Origin: JAIEPT01 sp038217425
GTDB lineage: Bacteria > Planctomycetota > Planctomycetia > Gemmatales > Gemmataceae
Direction of reading: 5' to 3'
DNA length: 56,643 nt
Assembly: GCA_038217425.1 (NCBI GenBank)
Contig: JBBQPM010000018.1
Span: 1-56,643 of the forward strand
Shown here: piece by piece, positions 1 to 8,998 of the stretch
How the letters are laid out: every line of letters starts with the position of its first letter
Position numbering within the stretch: position 1 is the stretch's first letter
The notes under the pieces: generated by a model
Told to the model about the DNA's origin: nothing
The model's input: only the letters and a program-made list of their open reading frames with translations
The model's database searches: none
Made by a program: the position numbers and the translations under genes

Positions 1-33
1 TGTCGGGATCTTTTGCGAAAGTTACGGATAGAA

Positions 34-71
34 GAAAACGAAAGGCAATACCTCGCTCACGGGGTATTGCC
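34..71 (-). terminator. Probable intrinsic terminator of the aminotransferase gene
   Basis: Read on the minus strand, a 9-bp perfect stem (GGCAATACC with GGTATTGCC, loop about 10 nt) is followed by a T-rich run (TTTCGTTTTCTTC). It lies about 120 bases past the stop codon of the minus-strand aminotransferase gene. The tract is broken by C and G, so the strength is uncertain. Confidence 0.5.
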
Positions 72-190
72 GTGACTTCCGGAAAATTTCGTTTGTCCTG
101 CGCACCAGACTGGTGCATCTGGGTCTGAACGGTCTCCGCAAGATCCGTAGACCAGAAGATTAGCTTATGTTCCGGACTTTGCCCCGCGAA

Positions 191-1444
191 TCAGCCGAGC
201 ACCTTGTCGATCGCCGAAGTTACTTGCGCGAGTTGCTCCTCGCCATGCACCGCCCCGACATACCAGCGAGCGTCGGGGAGGAGTAGCACGCCCGCTTCGA
301 GCATACCCAGGCGGAACTTCGTGTAACTTGCCATGTCCGACTGCAGTGTGGCGCGGTAGTCCTTCGGCGGCGTTTTTTGTCCCCAGTGAACGCTGAAGAT
401 CGTGCCCACGCCCGTCGTCGCCAGGCTCTTGCTCTGCAGTTTCGCGCGGATCGCCTGGCCATGCGCGTGCATTCGGGCGAACGTTCCCGGCTCGCTCAGA
501 ATTTCAAGCGTCGCCAGTGCAGCCGCCAGGTTAATCGGGTGCCCATTGTACGTTCCTGCATGTAGGGTCGTCCCCTGCCGCAGCACGTCGAATATCGCGC
601 GTTTGCCCCCCACCGCGGACAGCGTGAAGCCCCCCGCGATCGCCTTGCCGTACACGGAAAGGTCCGGCTGCACGCCGAAGTATTCGCGGGCGCCGCCCAG
701 CGCGATGCGAAAACCGGTGATGACCTCGTCGAAAATCGACACCGCCCCGTGCTGCCGGCACAGATCGACCAATCCTTGCAAATATCCCGGCTCCGGCAGA
801 CACGATCCCGAGTTGGCCAGGATCGGTTCGGTGATGACGCCCGCGATCTCGCCCGGGTATTTGGCGAACGCTTGCTCCAGCGCCCCCAGATCGTTCCACG
901 GCAGACTGATGACGTCGGCGTATTCGCTCGCCGGCTGACCGCCGCAGGTCGGAGTCGTCTCGACCGGATCGCTCGCCTTGGGGCGGTAGCTCACCAGCAC
1001 GTTGTTGAGCCAACCGTGATAGTGCCCCTCGAACTTGACGAACTTGGCGCGCCCGGTGCTCGCCCGCGCCAGCCGCAGCGCCGCCTGCACGGCCTCGGTA
1101 CCGGAGTTCGAGAGAATGACCTGCTCGACCCCTGGCACAAGCTGGGTGAGCCGTTCCGCCACTTCGATCTCGGCGCGATGTTGGGCGCCGAACGTATAGC
1201 CTCGGCTGAGCTGTTCCGCAATGCGGGCGTTGAGCGTGGCGTGATTGGAGCCGACGATGAGCGGCCCCCAGGCAAGCGTGTAATCGAGGAATCGGTGTCC
1301 GTCGACGTCGAAGAAGTACGGCCCGTCGGCGCGTTCGTAATACATGGGGCTCGGCGTGGCATGCCGGCGAATGCCGCTGGAGACGCCGGTCGCCAAACTC
1401 TGGCAGGCACGTTCGTAGAGGCGTGTCGATTGAGGAATATCCAT
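191..1444 (-). CDS. Class III PLP-dependent aminotransferase, glutamate-1-semialdehyde aminomutase-like
   Basis: The 417-residue product has the fold-type I class III aminotransferase pattern: SNSGTEA for phosphate binding, FEGHYHGW, FDEVITGFR near residue 238, and the PLP lysine in YGKAIAGG near residue 267. Length and motifs fit the glutamate-1-semialdehyde aminomutase/aspartate aminotransferase family. Whether it makes 5-aminolevulinate or acts on another amino acid cannot be decided from the sequence, so no symbol is given. The reading frame stays open to 1537, but I prefer the ATG at 1444 (MDIPQSTRLYERA) because the extension runs through a palindromic repeat at 1488-1508 and does not look like the family's N-terminus. 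It seems to be a single-gene unit with a hairpin terminator downstream. Confidence 0.85.
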   Translation of the reverse strand: MDIPQSTRLYERACQSLATGVSSGIRRHATPSPMYYERADGPYFFDVDGHRFLDYTLAWGPLIVGSNHATLNARIAEQLSRGYTFGAQHRAEIEVAERLTQLVPGVEQVILSNSGTEAVQAALRLARASTGRAKFVKFEGHYHGWLNNVLVSYRPKASDPVETTPTCGGQPASEYADVISLPWNDLGALEQAFAKYPGEIAGVITEPILANSGSCLPEPGYLQGLVDLCRQHGAVSIFDEVITGFRIALGGAREYFGVQPDLSVYGKAIAGGFTLSAVGGKRAIFDVLRQGTTLHAGTYNGHPINLAAALATLEILSEPGTFARMHAHGQAIRAKLQSKSLATTGVGTIFSVHWGQKTPPKDYRATLQSDMASYTKFRLGMLEAGVLLLPDARWYVGAVHGEEQLAQVTSAIDKVLG

Positions 1445-1487
1445 GAGGAGCGCGGTTTCCAAAAAGTGTTGAACGGCCTCTCGAAAG

Positions 1488-1508
1488 CCCAGGGATGCTA
1501 TCCCTGGG
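1488..1508. repeat. Short palindromic repeat, family A (single unit)
   Basis: A 9-bp perfect palindrome, CCCAGGGAT/ATCCCTGGG around a 3-nt centre. The same core occurs twice, as a 30-bp inverted pair, at 14246-14350. It lies between the start of the aminotransferase and the divergent exported gene. Confidence 0.6.
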
Positions 1509-1598
1509 GATTTCATGCGAAAGTGCGTTCGTTTCAATCGCTATTCATGTGCCCATTCTGACGGTTTCGCGCCGACCCGTCAAGTCTTCGGCCAAGTG

Positions 1599-1628
1599 CT
1601 GGCATCCTCCGAGGCATTTGGGTAGAAT
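1599..1628 (+). promoter_or_regulatory. Possible sigma-70-type promoter for the exported protein at 1661
   Basis: CTGGCA (1599-1604) and TAGAAT (1623-1628) are 18 bases apart, and the start codon follows 32 bases after the -10. Each box matches four or five of six consensus positions. The call rests on this pattern alone. Confidence 0.3.
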
Positions 1629-1660
1629 GCGGACTCGCCCCCACGAGAGGAAGTCGAAAC

Positions 1661-2614
1661 ATGGTCGCGTATCAATGGGTTGGATTCGTGTTCGCTACGC
1701 CGTTCTTGGCAGCGGGGCTCGCTGCTCAGGAACCCCAGGAAACGATCGTCGCGGATCGAGCCGGGTCCTTTCCGCATCAAAAGCACGAACCCCTCCCCGC
1801 GAAGGCGATTGGCATTCTCGTCGCCGAACCGGGTAAGCTGCTTGCGAATGAAGGCCGATCGGGGCCGCCCGATCACATCTGCTTCGCGCGCGGCAAAGTG
1901 AGTTATCGCTGGGTGTACATGGTCACCGAAGCGCCCAATCCGCAGATCTCGAACCTACAAGTCCCCACGGGCCTCAAAGGCGAAGTCGTGCAGGTCTACC
2001 CTTCGCTGGCGATGGCCAACTCGGAGATTGCCAAATCCTTCGGCATCGTCGGCAAGTACGTGCTCGTGGAGGCCGAGGTGAATCAAGGTTTGGGGAGCCC
2101 CGCCGTCGACGCATTCGTGGCGACCAAGCTCAAGGTCGTGGAGGGAACCCGCGAGTATCCGTTCAAGACAGCCGAGGTCGTCGCGCGCATTCAACAGGTG
2201 CATGCCGGTTGGCTGGCAGGGCAAATGCCGGCCGCACAGCGAGCGGTCGACGGCTTGGCACTCAAGATCGTTCCGGGGGGCAAACTTCCTGGACCGAGCG
2301 AAAAGGCGGAATTGATGTCCGTATCGTGGCTGCCGGACACGGAGCGGATTCGCATTCAGTTCCGCACGAAGCTCAGCGACGGCGACTACCGCATGATCGG
2401 AGCAGGCGGGGCGGCCCCGATTCCCGGCGGACCGCCACGTCCGGCTCCGCCTCTAATCAAAGCTGGCACAACGTTCGGCGCCGAGTTCGGCCGCTGCTAC
2501 GAAGTCTCGAAGACGGGCGCGATCGTGGCGTTTGAAGTGATGCCGCTGGAGACGTTCGTCAACGTCTTGCCGCTCCCGCCGGCCGTCAGGCCGCGTGCGG
2601 TCGGGCCGAACTGA
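1661..2614 (+). CDS. Exported protein of unknown function
   Basis: I do not recognise the family of this 317-residue product. The N-terminus (WVGFVFATPFLAAGLAAQ) reads as a Sec signal peptide cut near residue 22. The mature part has a cluster around residues 60-90 (CFARGKVSYRW), a mixed alpha/beta-looking centre, and a proline-rich stretch near residues 250-270 (PIPGGPPRPAPP). The start is supported by GAGAGGA about 10 bases upstream. It converges on the CHAT gene, with 34 bases between the two stop codons. It probably works in the periplasm or envelope; nothing in the sequence suggests an enzyme. Confidence 0.75.
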   Translation: MVAYQWVGFVFATPFLAAGLAAQEPQETIVADRAGSFPHQKHEPLPAKAIGILVAEPGKLLANEGRSGPPDHICFARGKVSYRWVYMVTEAPNPQISNLQVPTGLKGEVVQVYPSLAMANSEIAKSFGIVGKYVLVEAEVNQGLGSPAVDAFVATKLKVVEGTREYPFKTAEVVARIQQVHAGWLAGQMPAAQRAVDGLALKIVPGGKLPGPSEKAELMSVSWLPDTERIRIQFRTKLSDGDYRMIGAGGAAPIPGGPPRPAPPLIKAGTTFGAEFGRCYEVSKTGAIVAFEVMPLETFVNVLPLPPAVRPRAVGPN

Positions 2615-2648
2615 TCGGCAAGGGCGACATGGGAGTCGATCGACGCGG

Positions 2649-5600
2649 TTAAGGCGCAAAACGAACGCGGTCGTCGCCCGAGAAGGTGTAGACCGACCAA
2701 AAATAGGGATGGAGCCAAATCTCCGGCTGAGCGGAACTGCGCAATTTATTGAGGAAGCCCCGCTGTGCGTCGGCCAGAGCCGCAGCCGCGGGTTGTTCCG
2801 ATTTTAGTCGTACGCAAAAGTCCTTCATGAGTGCCGGGGCCGTGCCGTCGTAGACGTCCCATAAACCGGAGATGACGGAACGCGCCCCGGATTGCAGGAA
2901 CGCGCGCTGTAGGCCATACAGGTCGTCCCCCGGCAGCGGCGAACGGTCGCCCAGGCCGGAGTAACAGGCGCTAAGTACGACGAGATCCGCACGCACTTTC
3001 TCCGCGAAGATGGCCCCGGCGGTGAGCCGGCCGGCCGAATGGTTCTTGTCCGCAAGAAGAATGAGGTAGCTCTCCAGCGGGCGATCGGCGTTGTTGAAAC
3101 CGTGCGTGCCGATGAAGAGCAGACCGGGCTTGGCGAGCCAGTTGCGAGCGCCGGTCACCGTTGCCTGTTCTTTTTGCAGTTCACCTTGCAGAGCGGAGCC
3201 GAAGACGGCGCGGAGGTTTTTGAGATCCTCTTCGACGCCGGGGAGTGCGTCGGCGCCGGGGGCTTCGACGAGCCCGATGGCGTGCACCTTGCGAATCGGG
3301 CGGTCATCCCATTGCCGCTGCAGACTCCACGCGGAGAGGGAGGGCGCCTGCACCAGGGCGAACGGGCCGTCGATCAGGTGTTTGGGGCGCGGCACCTCGA
3401 GCGGGCCGAGGGGGCGAGGGTCGGGCTCCGTCACCAGGGCGGCGAACGGGAAGTAGTGCAAGATGTGCTGCGGCACGATGACGACAGTCTGCGCTTTCGC
3501 CAATTCCTGAGCGGCGGCCGCGGGGATCAGTTCGCGGTAGAAGCGGTGCAAGTCGTGCTGCCAGGAATGGTCGAACTTGCGGCTCTGAATGAGCTGCTCC
3601 GTGAATTTGTCGGCCTGCCCTTCGATGTTTTTGAGGAACGTCTGCACCCGGGCGACGAGCAGCCGAGGCTCGATCGGAACCCCGGCTTCGTCTACGAGTG
3701 GCCAGGCCTGCACCTTGTTTTTCGTAACCAGAATCACGTAAGCGCGATCCTGGCCAAGGACGTACTCGAGCGCGACGACGTCCGTGGGCCAGGCCTTGAG
3801 CATCTCGGCGACCGACGGGGGTTCGAGCGGCAACTGCCCGGGACGGCTGCGGTCGTCGGCGGCAAAAGTCTGGGCGGCGAGCAAGATGTCTTGCAGGCCG
3901 CGGGCGCGGGAGAGTTCCGCGTAGTGCAGCGCTTCGGCCGGCTTGCCGTCTTCGAGCAAGCGTTCGACAATGCGTTGAAGAACCCACGCTTTCCGCGCGA
4001 AAAACCCTGCCTTCGCCCGGCCGACGTTATCGGGCGGGAGATGGTTGCGCAACCCTTCGGAGATGAGCTGACTGATCTGCAGGTGACGCAGCGCCTCGCG
4101 CCGGTCGGCGCTTGCCAGGCTCAGCAGGCGATGCAGGTTCTCCGTGCCGGCGAGGAATCCCGCGTCGAGGTAGATCTGCATTGCTTCCTGCGCGAGTTTG
4201 GCGCACTCGGGATGTTTGCCGGCGCGGAAGGCGAGCATGCCCCGGAGTTCACGGACCATGCCGCGCTGCAGCGGTTCGCCGACGTCCGCGGCTTGCAAAT
4301 GCGACTCGGCGGCGCCGGCGCAGGCGGATTGGAGGGCCGTGAACTCGGCGCCTGTTTCAAGGGTGCGGACAATGTCGGCGAGCAAGAGCGCGAGTCGGGC
4401 GCGGTTGAGAGCGACGGCCGACCGGTGTTTTTCTCCTGCCAGGGCGGATGCCTCGCGGTAGAGTTCGTCGGCTTCGGCGCAGAGCTTGAGGGTGGGGAGC
4501 ATCGACGCGTCGATCTTGGCGGCCTGGCGGAGGGCGTGGTTGTAAAGATGATCCTGGGCGATCTGCTGCAGAAAGTCCGCGAAGTTGCTGGCGGCGCGGA
4601 AGCGATCGAGCGCCGGCGCCGACTTCAGCGTCAAAATCGCCGCGGCAAAGGCGGTGCGGGCTGCGTCCTCATCCGCGAGGCCCGCTTCGCCGGCGAGCAC
4701 CGCACGGTAGAGCTGGGCCAGGCCCTTTGCACGAGAATCTTCTTCTTCGAGTTTATGTAGGTTTTTATTCGCAAGAAGTTCTTCGGCCAAGGTCCAGTCG
4801 CCTCTCAGGATCGCGGCCCGCGACGCGTCGAGAGCCGGGATGCCGACCTCGTCCGCAAGCTGGGCCCGAGTTTGCACTGCGTCCTTACGCTCCGTCGGCG
4901 GCGTCTCGAGCCACTTCGCCAACGTTTCGCGCTGAGCCCGCAGGTAGGGCGAAAGGCTCGCCGCCGGAGCGAAGTCCAGAAGATCGAACGCATCGCACAG
5001 GTAATTCGGCACGCCCTCGTCGGCGGTTTGACTCAGCAAGTGATCGAGCGCAAACGTCAGAAACATTGGGGCGTGCCGGGTTTTCGTGAGTCCCGCCATT
5101 TGCTGCAGCGGCGCCAGCAACCGTTGACGCTCGAGCGGATCGGCGACCGTGAAATCGGTGACCTTGTCGGCCTTCGAGGCGAGGCGGAGATGGTAAACGC
5201 CCGGCGGCAGCCCTGCCGGCATCTGCTTGGCGAGGGAAGTCTGTTCCCATGAAATCGCGGCCATCCCTGCGGGGAGGTCGAAGGTCCAGCGGATCCTCTC
5301 CTTGCCGCGCAGCTCGAGGATGGCCTGGTCGGCGGGGAACTTACCGTTCTCGCTCATCCGCCGAATCGTGATTTTGGGCTCGAGATGGCGCCCCTGGCGC
5401 GCGGGGGTGAGGAAACTGGACTGGAGATCGCGGATGAGGGTGGCGCCCCGGAGTTGGTCGAGCTGGCGGGTCATTTGCGCGTAATCGCCGCCGGAGGCCG
5501 AGCCGCCGCCGGAGCGAACGCCGAGGGGGACGATCTGTTCGGCGGGGGGATCCTGTCCGGTTACGGGGAGCGGCGTCCCCCTGGCAATCGCCCGCCAGCG

Positions 5601-5780
5601 TTCGGCGCCGCGCTTGCCTTTCCAAACGAGCAGGCCGCCCTCCGGCGCGGGTTTGCCGAGGTCTTTGGCCGCGAGCAGCGTGATCGTGGGGCGCGCCAGC
5701 GCATCAAGATGGACGAGGGCGGCGTCCTGGGCAACGAGCGGCGCCGCGACGAACAGCAGGCACGCGAGTGTGAGCCGCAT
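2649..5780 (-). CDS. Exported CHAT-domain protein with helical-repeat region
   Basis: The product has 1043 residues. A signal peptide (MRLTLACLLFVAAPLVAQ) is followed by a beta-rich region to about residue 220, a long alpha-helical, TPR-like region (about 230-640), and a C-terminal CHAT domain (about 700-1043). CHAT is a clan CD cysteine peptidase fold related to caspases. The expected catalytic pair is visible: His near residue 892 in FIGTHGF and Cys near 938 in LSACYSGLGD, followed by a GDDLYGLQRAFLQSGA segment typical of the family. The start lies 10 bases after the stop of the caspase-like gene, so the two are almost surely one transcript. With a signal peptide, it should act outside the cytoplasm. 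The substrate is unknown. Confidence 0.88.
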   Translation of the reverse strand: MRLTLACLLFVAAPLVAQDAALVHLDALARPTITLLAAKDLGKPAPEGGLLVWKGKRGAERWRAIARGTPLPVTGQDPPAEQIVPLGVRSGGGSASGGDYAQMTRQLDQLRGATLIRDLQSSFLTPARQGRHLEPKITIRRMSENGKFPADQAILELRGKERIRWTFDLPAGMAAISWEQTSLAKQMPAGLPPGVYHLRLASKADKVTDFTVADPLERQRLLAPLQQMAGLTKTRHAPMFLTFALDHLLSQTADEGVPNYLCDAFDLLDFAPAASLSPYLRAQRETLAKWLETPPTERKDAVQTRAQLADEVGIPALDASRAAILRGDWTLAEELLANKNLHKLEEEDSRAKGLAQLYRAVLAGEAGLADEDAARTAFAAAILTLKSAPALDRFRAASNFADFLQQIAQDHLYNHALRQAAKIDASMLPTLKLCAEADELYREASALAGEKHRSAVALNRARLALLLADIVRTLETGAEFTALQSACAGAAESHLQAADVGEPLQRGMVRELRGMLAFRAGKHPECAKLAQEAMQIYLDAGFLAGTENLHRLLSLASADRREALRHLQISQLISEGLRNHLPPDNVGRAKAGFFARKAWVLQRIVERLLEDGKPAEALHYAELSRARGLQDILLAAQTFAADDRSRPGQLPLEPPSVAEMLKAWPTDVVALEYVLGQDRAYVILVTKNKVQAWPLVDEAGVPIEPRLLVARVQTFLKNIEGQADKFTEQLIQSRKFDHSWQHDLHRFYRELIPAAAAQELAKAQTVVIVPQHILHYFPFAALVTEPDPRPLGPLEVPRPKHLIDGPFALVQAPSLSAWSLQRQWDDRPIRKVHAIGLVEAPGADALPGVEEDLKNLRAVFGSALQGELQKEQATVTGARNWLAKPGLLFIGTHGFNNADRPLESYLILLADKNHSAGRLTAGAIFAEKVRADLVVLSACYSGLGDRSPLPGDDLYGLQRAFLQSGARSVISGLWDVYDGTAPALMKDFCVRLKSEQPAAAALADAQRGFLNKLRSSAQPEIWLHPYFWSVYTFSGDDRVRFAP

Positions 5781-5790
5781 GGCGTAGTCC

Positions 5791-8013
5791 CTATTGCTTG
5801 GGCCGATACTCCGGACGCAGCGTCCAGGGGACGGAGGTGAAGCCGAACTGCTCGACCTCGCGGACCTTTACGGCGCGGGTCGTGCCGGCGCCGTAAAGGC
5901 CATTTTGAAAGACCTTACCGAGGGGCGAATTGATTGCGGTTGGCTTGATGGCCCAATCGCGGGCGCGGTCGAGAGAACTTTGCGCGAAGCCAGTGAACTC
6001 CAGTGGCTCCCCCTCCGCAGGGGACTTGGCCGCCAGGAAGATCAGGTTCTCTAGTAGCCCCGCCTTGACGTGCTTCGTCTTCGGGTCGATGAGCTTCTCC
6101 TTGATCGTTTCATCGATGATCAAATCCAAAAGGATTGCCGGAGCGGATTCGCCCGACTTCAGGCGGTTGAGTTCGCGCCCCTTCACCGGATACAGCGCCA
6201 GGATCCCGTAGTCGCTGTCGATGTACAGCACAGTCAGATCGATCGCGAAGCGGCTGGCGTTTTTAATGTGCACGCGGATGGCGTCTTCGTCGTAAACTTT
6301 GAGACCGGCATCGCCAAACTTGAGCACGGTTCCGCGGAGGGCATCGCCCTTGACGGCATGGAGTTCGATGTCGAGCTTGAGCTGGTTCTCGTCGGCGCCG
6401 CCGCGCGTGGTCTCCTCCGACATGGCGATGATTTTGCGGAGATTGGCGACCCGTGCGACCTTGTGCAGGTTACTCTCGAGTTTGAACGGGAGCTTGTCGT
6501 TCATCTCGAAGGGGCCGAAAAGGGCGCCTCCTTCGGGCCCGCGCTTGCTCCACTCCTTGGCCGGCACGAGAAAAACCTGATTCTTGTGCCAGCGCACCAG
6601 CCAGTCGGCGTCCTTGAAATCGGGCACGCGCGTCACAGTTTGACTCGCGCGTCCGACGGCCTTGTCCAGTTCCGCCAAGACCCGCTTGGCGACTTCGGGC
6701 GTGAGCGGCTTGCCATCGTCGTCTTCGGGGTCAAGCGCGACTTTGAGTTTCTCGATGCCGTAGTCGAGGCTGACGACCTCACAACGGCCGCCGTCGGGGA
6801 GTTCGCTATTGGCGGGGATTTTCTCGAAATCGCAGGGGCGGACGCTGGCGGAAAACATCTGCACCCGGCTCACTTCGACGTGGCCCACGATCTTGTCGGC
6901 GTCTTTTTCGTCGACAGGGGGATAGACGGCGAGGACGCTCCCCTCGGTCATGCCGGTGAGGGCGCCCTGGTTGATCTTCCACTTGGAGCCGTCCTTCTTG
7001 AGCACGATGCGGGCCTTGCCGGGCCAGGCTTTGACGCCGAGAAATTCGCGGTCGCGGATCTCCTGGTCGCCTTCCATTTCCGGCGTGGGAGAGTTTCGGC
7101 CCATCGCCTTGTACTTGGCGTGGACGCGCTGGATCAGTTCGCGGTAGGTCGGAGTCTTGCCGCCGTTCTTGGCGGCGCCGCGGACGACTTCGTTGAGTGT
7201 GAAACTGAGCAGACCGTACGACTTGGCATCCTCGGCGTGTACCGGCAGGTTCTGTTCGAGCGTGACCTCGTTGGACTGGCACGCGTAAAGGGCGACGATG
7301 CCGGGGCGGTCGGCGGTGACGGAGTTGCGATCGGAGTCGCTGCCGCCCCGTTTCTTGACGGCCTTCTTGCGGGCGTCGATCGCGGCTTTGGTGAGGACTT
7401 CCTGGGGGATGCCGAGGGCGCCGGTCGGGTCGCATTGGCGGGCGCGTTCGTTGACGCCGCGAACCATGGTGCCGGAGTGGCAGGAATCGAACATGATGAA
7501 GATGTGGGCATCCCTGTCCTGGATCGCCTTGAGCCAGACGCCGATCTCGTCGTCGAGGATGGCGTTCTTGACGCGACCCGTGCCGCCGTCCCATGTGCCG
7601 ACGTCGCGCGGCAAGAAAATTTCGTCGAGCCCGTCAGGTTCCTTTTCCTTGGCGTCAGGATCCTCGGGCTGCTGACTGCCATGGCCCCCCATCATGATGA
7701 AGACCTGGTCCCCCTTCTTGGCGACCTGGGCGAGGCGTTTGAACTCGGCCTCGATGTTGGCGCGCGTGCCCCAGCCTGACTTGCCTTGATGTTCGGCGAG
7801 TATTTTGATGTTCGCCTTGGGGAAGCCGAACTGGGTTTCGAGCAGATCCTGCATGAGCAGGACATCGTTGGCAGGGCCGACGAGGTTGAACTTCGGATCG
7901 AGATGCTCGTAGTCGCTCACCCCGACGAGCAGGGCGTGCTTGGTCTGGGCGCCGGCGGGCAGCGTGAGGCTGAGAAGCAACGGCATGGCGAGAATGATAC
8001 GGATGAAGGGCAC
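5791..8013 (-). CDS. Exported caspase-like (peptidase C14) protein with C-terminal DUF4384-like region
   Basis: The product has 740 residues. The caspase fold begins right after the signal peptide (KHALLVGVSDYEH), with the catalytic His near residue 110 (MMGGHGSQ) and Cys near 177 (FDSCHSGTM), so both members of the dyad are present. Residues about 560-720 resemble DUF4384 (FAIDLTVLYIDSDYG, LYPVKG, LKSGES), a domain often attached to bacterial caspases. I choose the GTG at 8013: GGAGG sits 6 bases upstream, and the protein then starts VPFIRIILAMPLLLSLTLPAG, a clean signal peptide. The frame stays open to 8154, but that stretch is an inverted repeat. It is followed after 10 bases by the CHAT gene, suggesting two related proteases made together. 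Confidence 0.88.
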   Translation of the reverse strand: MPFIRIILAMPLLLSLTLPAGAQTKHALLVGVSDYEHLDPKFNLVGPANDVLLMQDLLETQFGFPKANIKILAEHQGKSGWGTRANIEAEFKRLAQVAKKGDQVFIMMGGHGSQQPEDPDAKEKEPDGLDEIFLPRDVGTWDGGTGRVKNAILDDEIGVWLKAIQDRDAHIFIMFDSCHSGTMVRGVNERARQCDPTGALGIPQEVLTKAAIDARKKAVKKRGGSDSDRNSVTADRPGIVALYACQSNEVTLEQNLPVHAEDAKSYGLLSFTLNEVVRGAAKNGGKTPTYRELIQRVHAKYKAMGRNSPTPEMEGDQEIRDREFLGVKAWPGKARIVLKKDGSKWKINQGALTGMTEGSVLAVYPPVDEKDADKIVGHVEVSRVQMFSASVRPCDFEKIPANSELPDGGRCEVVSLDYGIEKLKVALDPEDDDGKPLTPEVAKRVLAELDKAVGRASQTVTRVPDFKDADWLVRWHKNQVFLVPAKEWSKRGPEGGALFGPFEMNDKLPFKLESNLHKVARVANLRKIIAMSEETTRGGADENQLKLDIELHAVKGDALRGTVLKFGDAGLKVYDEDAIRVHIKNASRFAIDLTVLYIDSDYGILALYPVKGRELNRLKSGESAPAILLDLIIDETIKEKLIDPKTKHVKAGLLENLIFLAAKSPAEGEPLEFTGFAQSSLDRARDWAIKPTAINSPLGKVFQNGLYGAGTTRAVKVREVEQFGFTSVPWTLRPEYRPKQ

Positions 8014-8030
8014 GGCGATCCTCCATTGTT

Positions 8031-8143
8031 GGCGAGCGGGGGACGTCAGCCCCCGGTACGTCGCGCACTTCCGAAACGTTTTGCGCGATGACGTCGACTG
8101 CATGGGCACCAAGTACCGGGGGACGAACGCCCCCCGCTCGCCC
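8031..8143. repeat. Inverted repeat, family B (two arms)
   Basis: Arm 1 (8031-8059) and arm 2 (about 8113-8143) are imperfect inverse complements of about 30 bp sharing GGCGAGCGGGGG and CCCCCGGTAC. Each arm itself contains a small G5/C5 hairpin. The element fills the gap between the exported unknown (stop at 8181) and the caspase-like gene (GTG at 8013). It could act as an attenuator or be a REP-like element. Confidence 0.65.
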
Positions 8144-8180
8144 AGTTGTAACACAACCTCGACCCGAAGCGGACAGTTTT

Positions 8181-8996
8181 TTACTTTTCCGCCAACAACT
8201 CCGCGATCGTGTGCAGCGGAAACAACCGATATCCCGCGGGGACTCGGCCCACCAGCCCCGCGAGCTTGGGCGTTTCCAGCAGCACGAACTTGGCCATGTT
8301 GCCGTCGCCGGCCGCCAGTTCGTAGTACGCGGGCTGTTTCTTGTCGATCGGCGGATGATACTTGAGACGCACGACGTTGGCGAACTCGATCTGCGTCGTC
8401 GGTTTGAAATGCAAGTGCGGCTTCGTTTCCCAGGTCGGCCCCGTCTGATAGAGCGGCGTCAGTCCCACCGCCTCGTGTTTGGATTTCTCCTTGTCAAGGC
8501 CGACGATCTTGGCGAGTTTCCCCTGCGGGACGACGGCCGCGGGTTTAGGATTGGGGAAGCGAATGGCGCGGATGCCGTTGCGCTCGGCGCCGCCGACGTA
8601 GAGGGCGGCGGCTTTGCCGAAGTCGCCCAGGTCGACGTCGGTCTCGATGGCGATCTTGTTGATACCGAGAAATTTCGTCGTCCCCGTGAGCGTGACCGTT
8701 TTGCCATCGGCGACCAATACATTCACGGCCACGGTCTTCTTGGCGGCGTCGAAGTCGATCGACTGAATGTTCTCCAGGGGCACGAAGGTCAAGATTCCCT
8801 GCACGAGGGAGGTCGAGTTCTCTTCGCGCAGCTCCAGCGCCTCGGTCTTCTCGGGGAGCCAGGCGAGCTTGCGCGTGCCGGTCACGTAGCGCCAGGTTTT
8901 GAGCGGACGCAGGGCGCCCTGGGAATCGACGACGGTGAGTTCGCCCTGCGCGAACGCGGAGCCGGCGCAGGCGAGCAGGCAAACGAGGCGGAGCAT
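8181..8996 (-). CDS. Exported protein of unknown function, cotranscribed with ftsY
   Basis: I do not recognise this 271-residue product. It starts with a signal peptide (MLRLVCLLACAGSAFAQ) and then has many short beta-strand-like segments such as KTVAVNVLVADGKTVTL. The ATG lies 2 bases beyond the ftsY stop codon, which argues for one transcript and coupled translation; a longer frame into ftsY exists but has no family sense. ftsY works in signal-peptide targeting and this product is exported, but I see no evidence of a functional link beyond adjacency. Confidence 0.75.
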   Translation of the reverse strand: MLRLVCLLACAGSAFAQGELTVVDSQGALRPLKTWRYVTGTRKLAWLPEKTEALELREENSTSLVQGILTFVPLENIQSIDFDAAKKTVAVNVLVADGKTVTLTGTTKFLGINKIAIETDVDLGDFGKAAALYVGGAERNGIRAIRFPNPKPAAVVPQGKLAKIVGLDKEKSKHEAVGLTPLYQTGPTWETKPHLHFKPTTQIEFANVVRLKYHPPIDKKQPAYYELAAGDGNMAKFVLLETPKLAGLVGRVPAGYRLFPLHTIAELLAEK

Positions 8997-8998
8997 GG

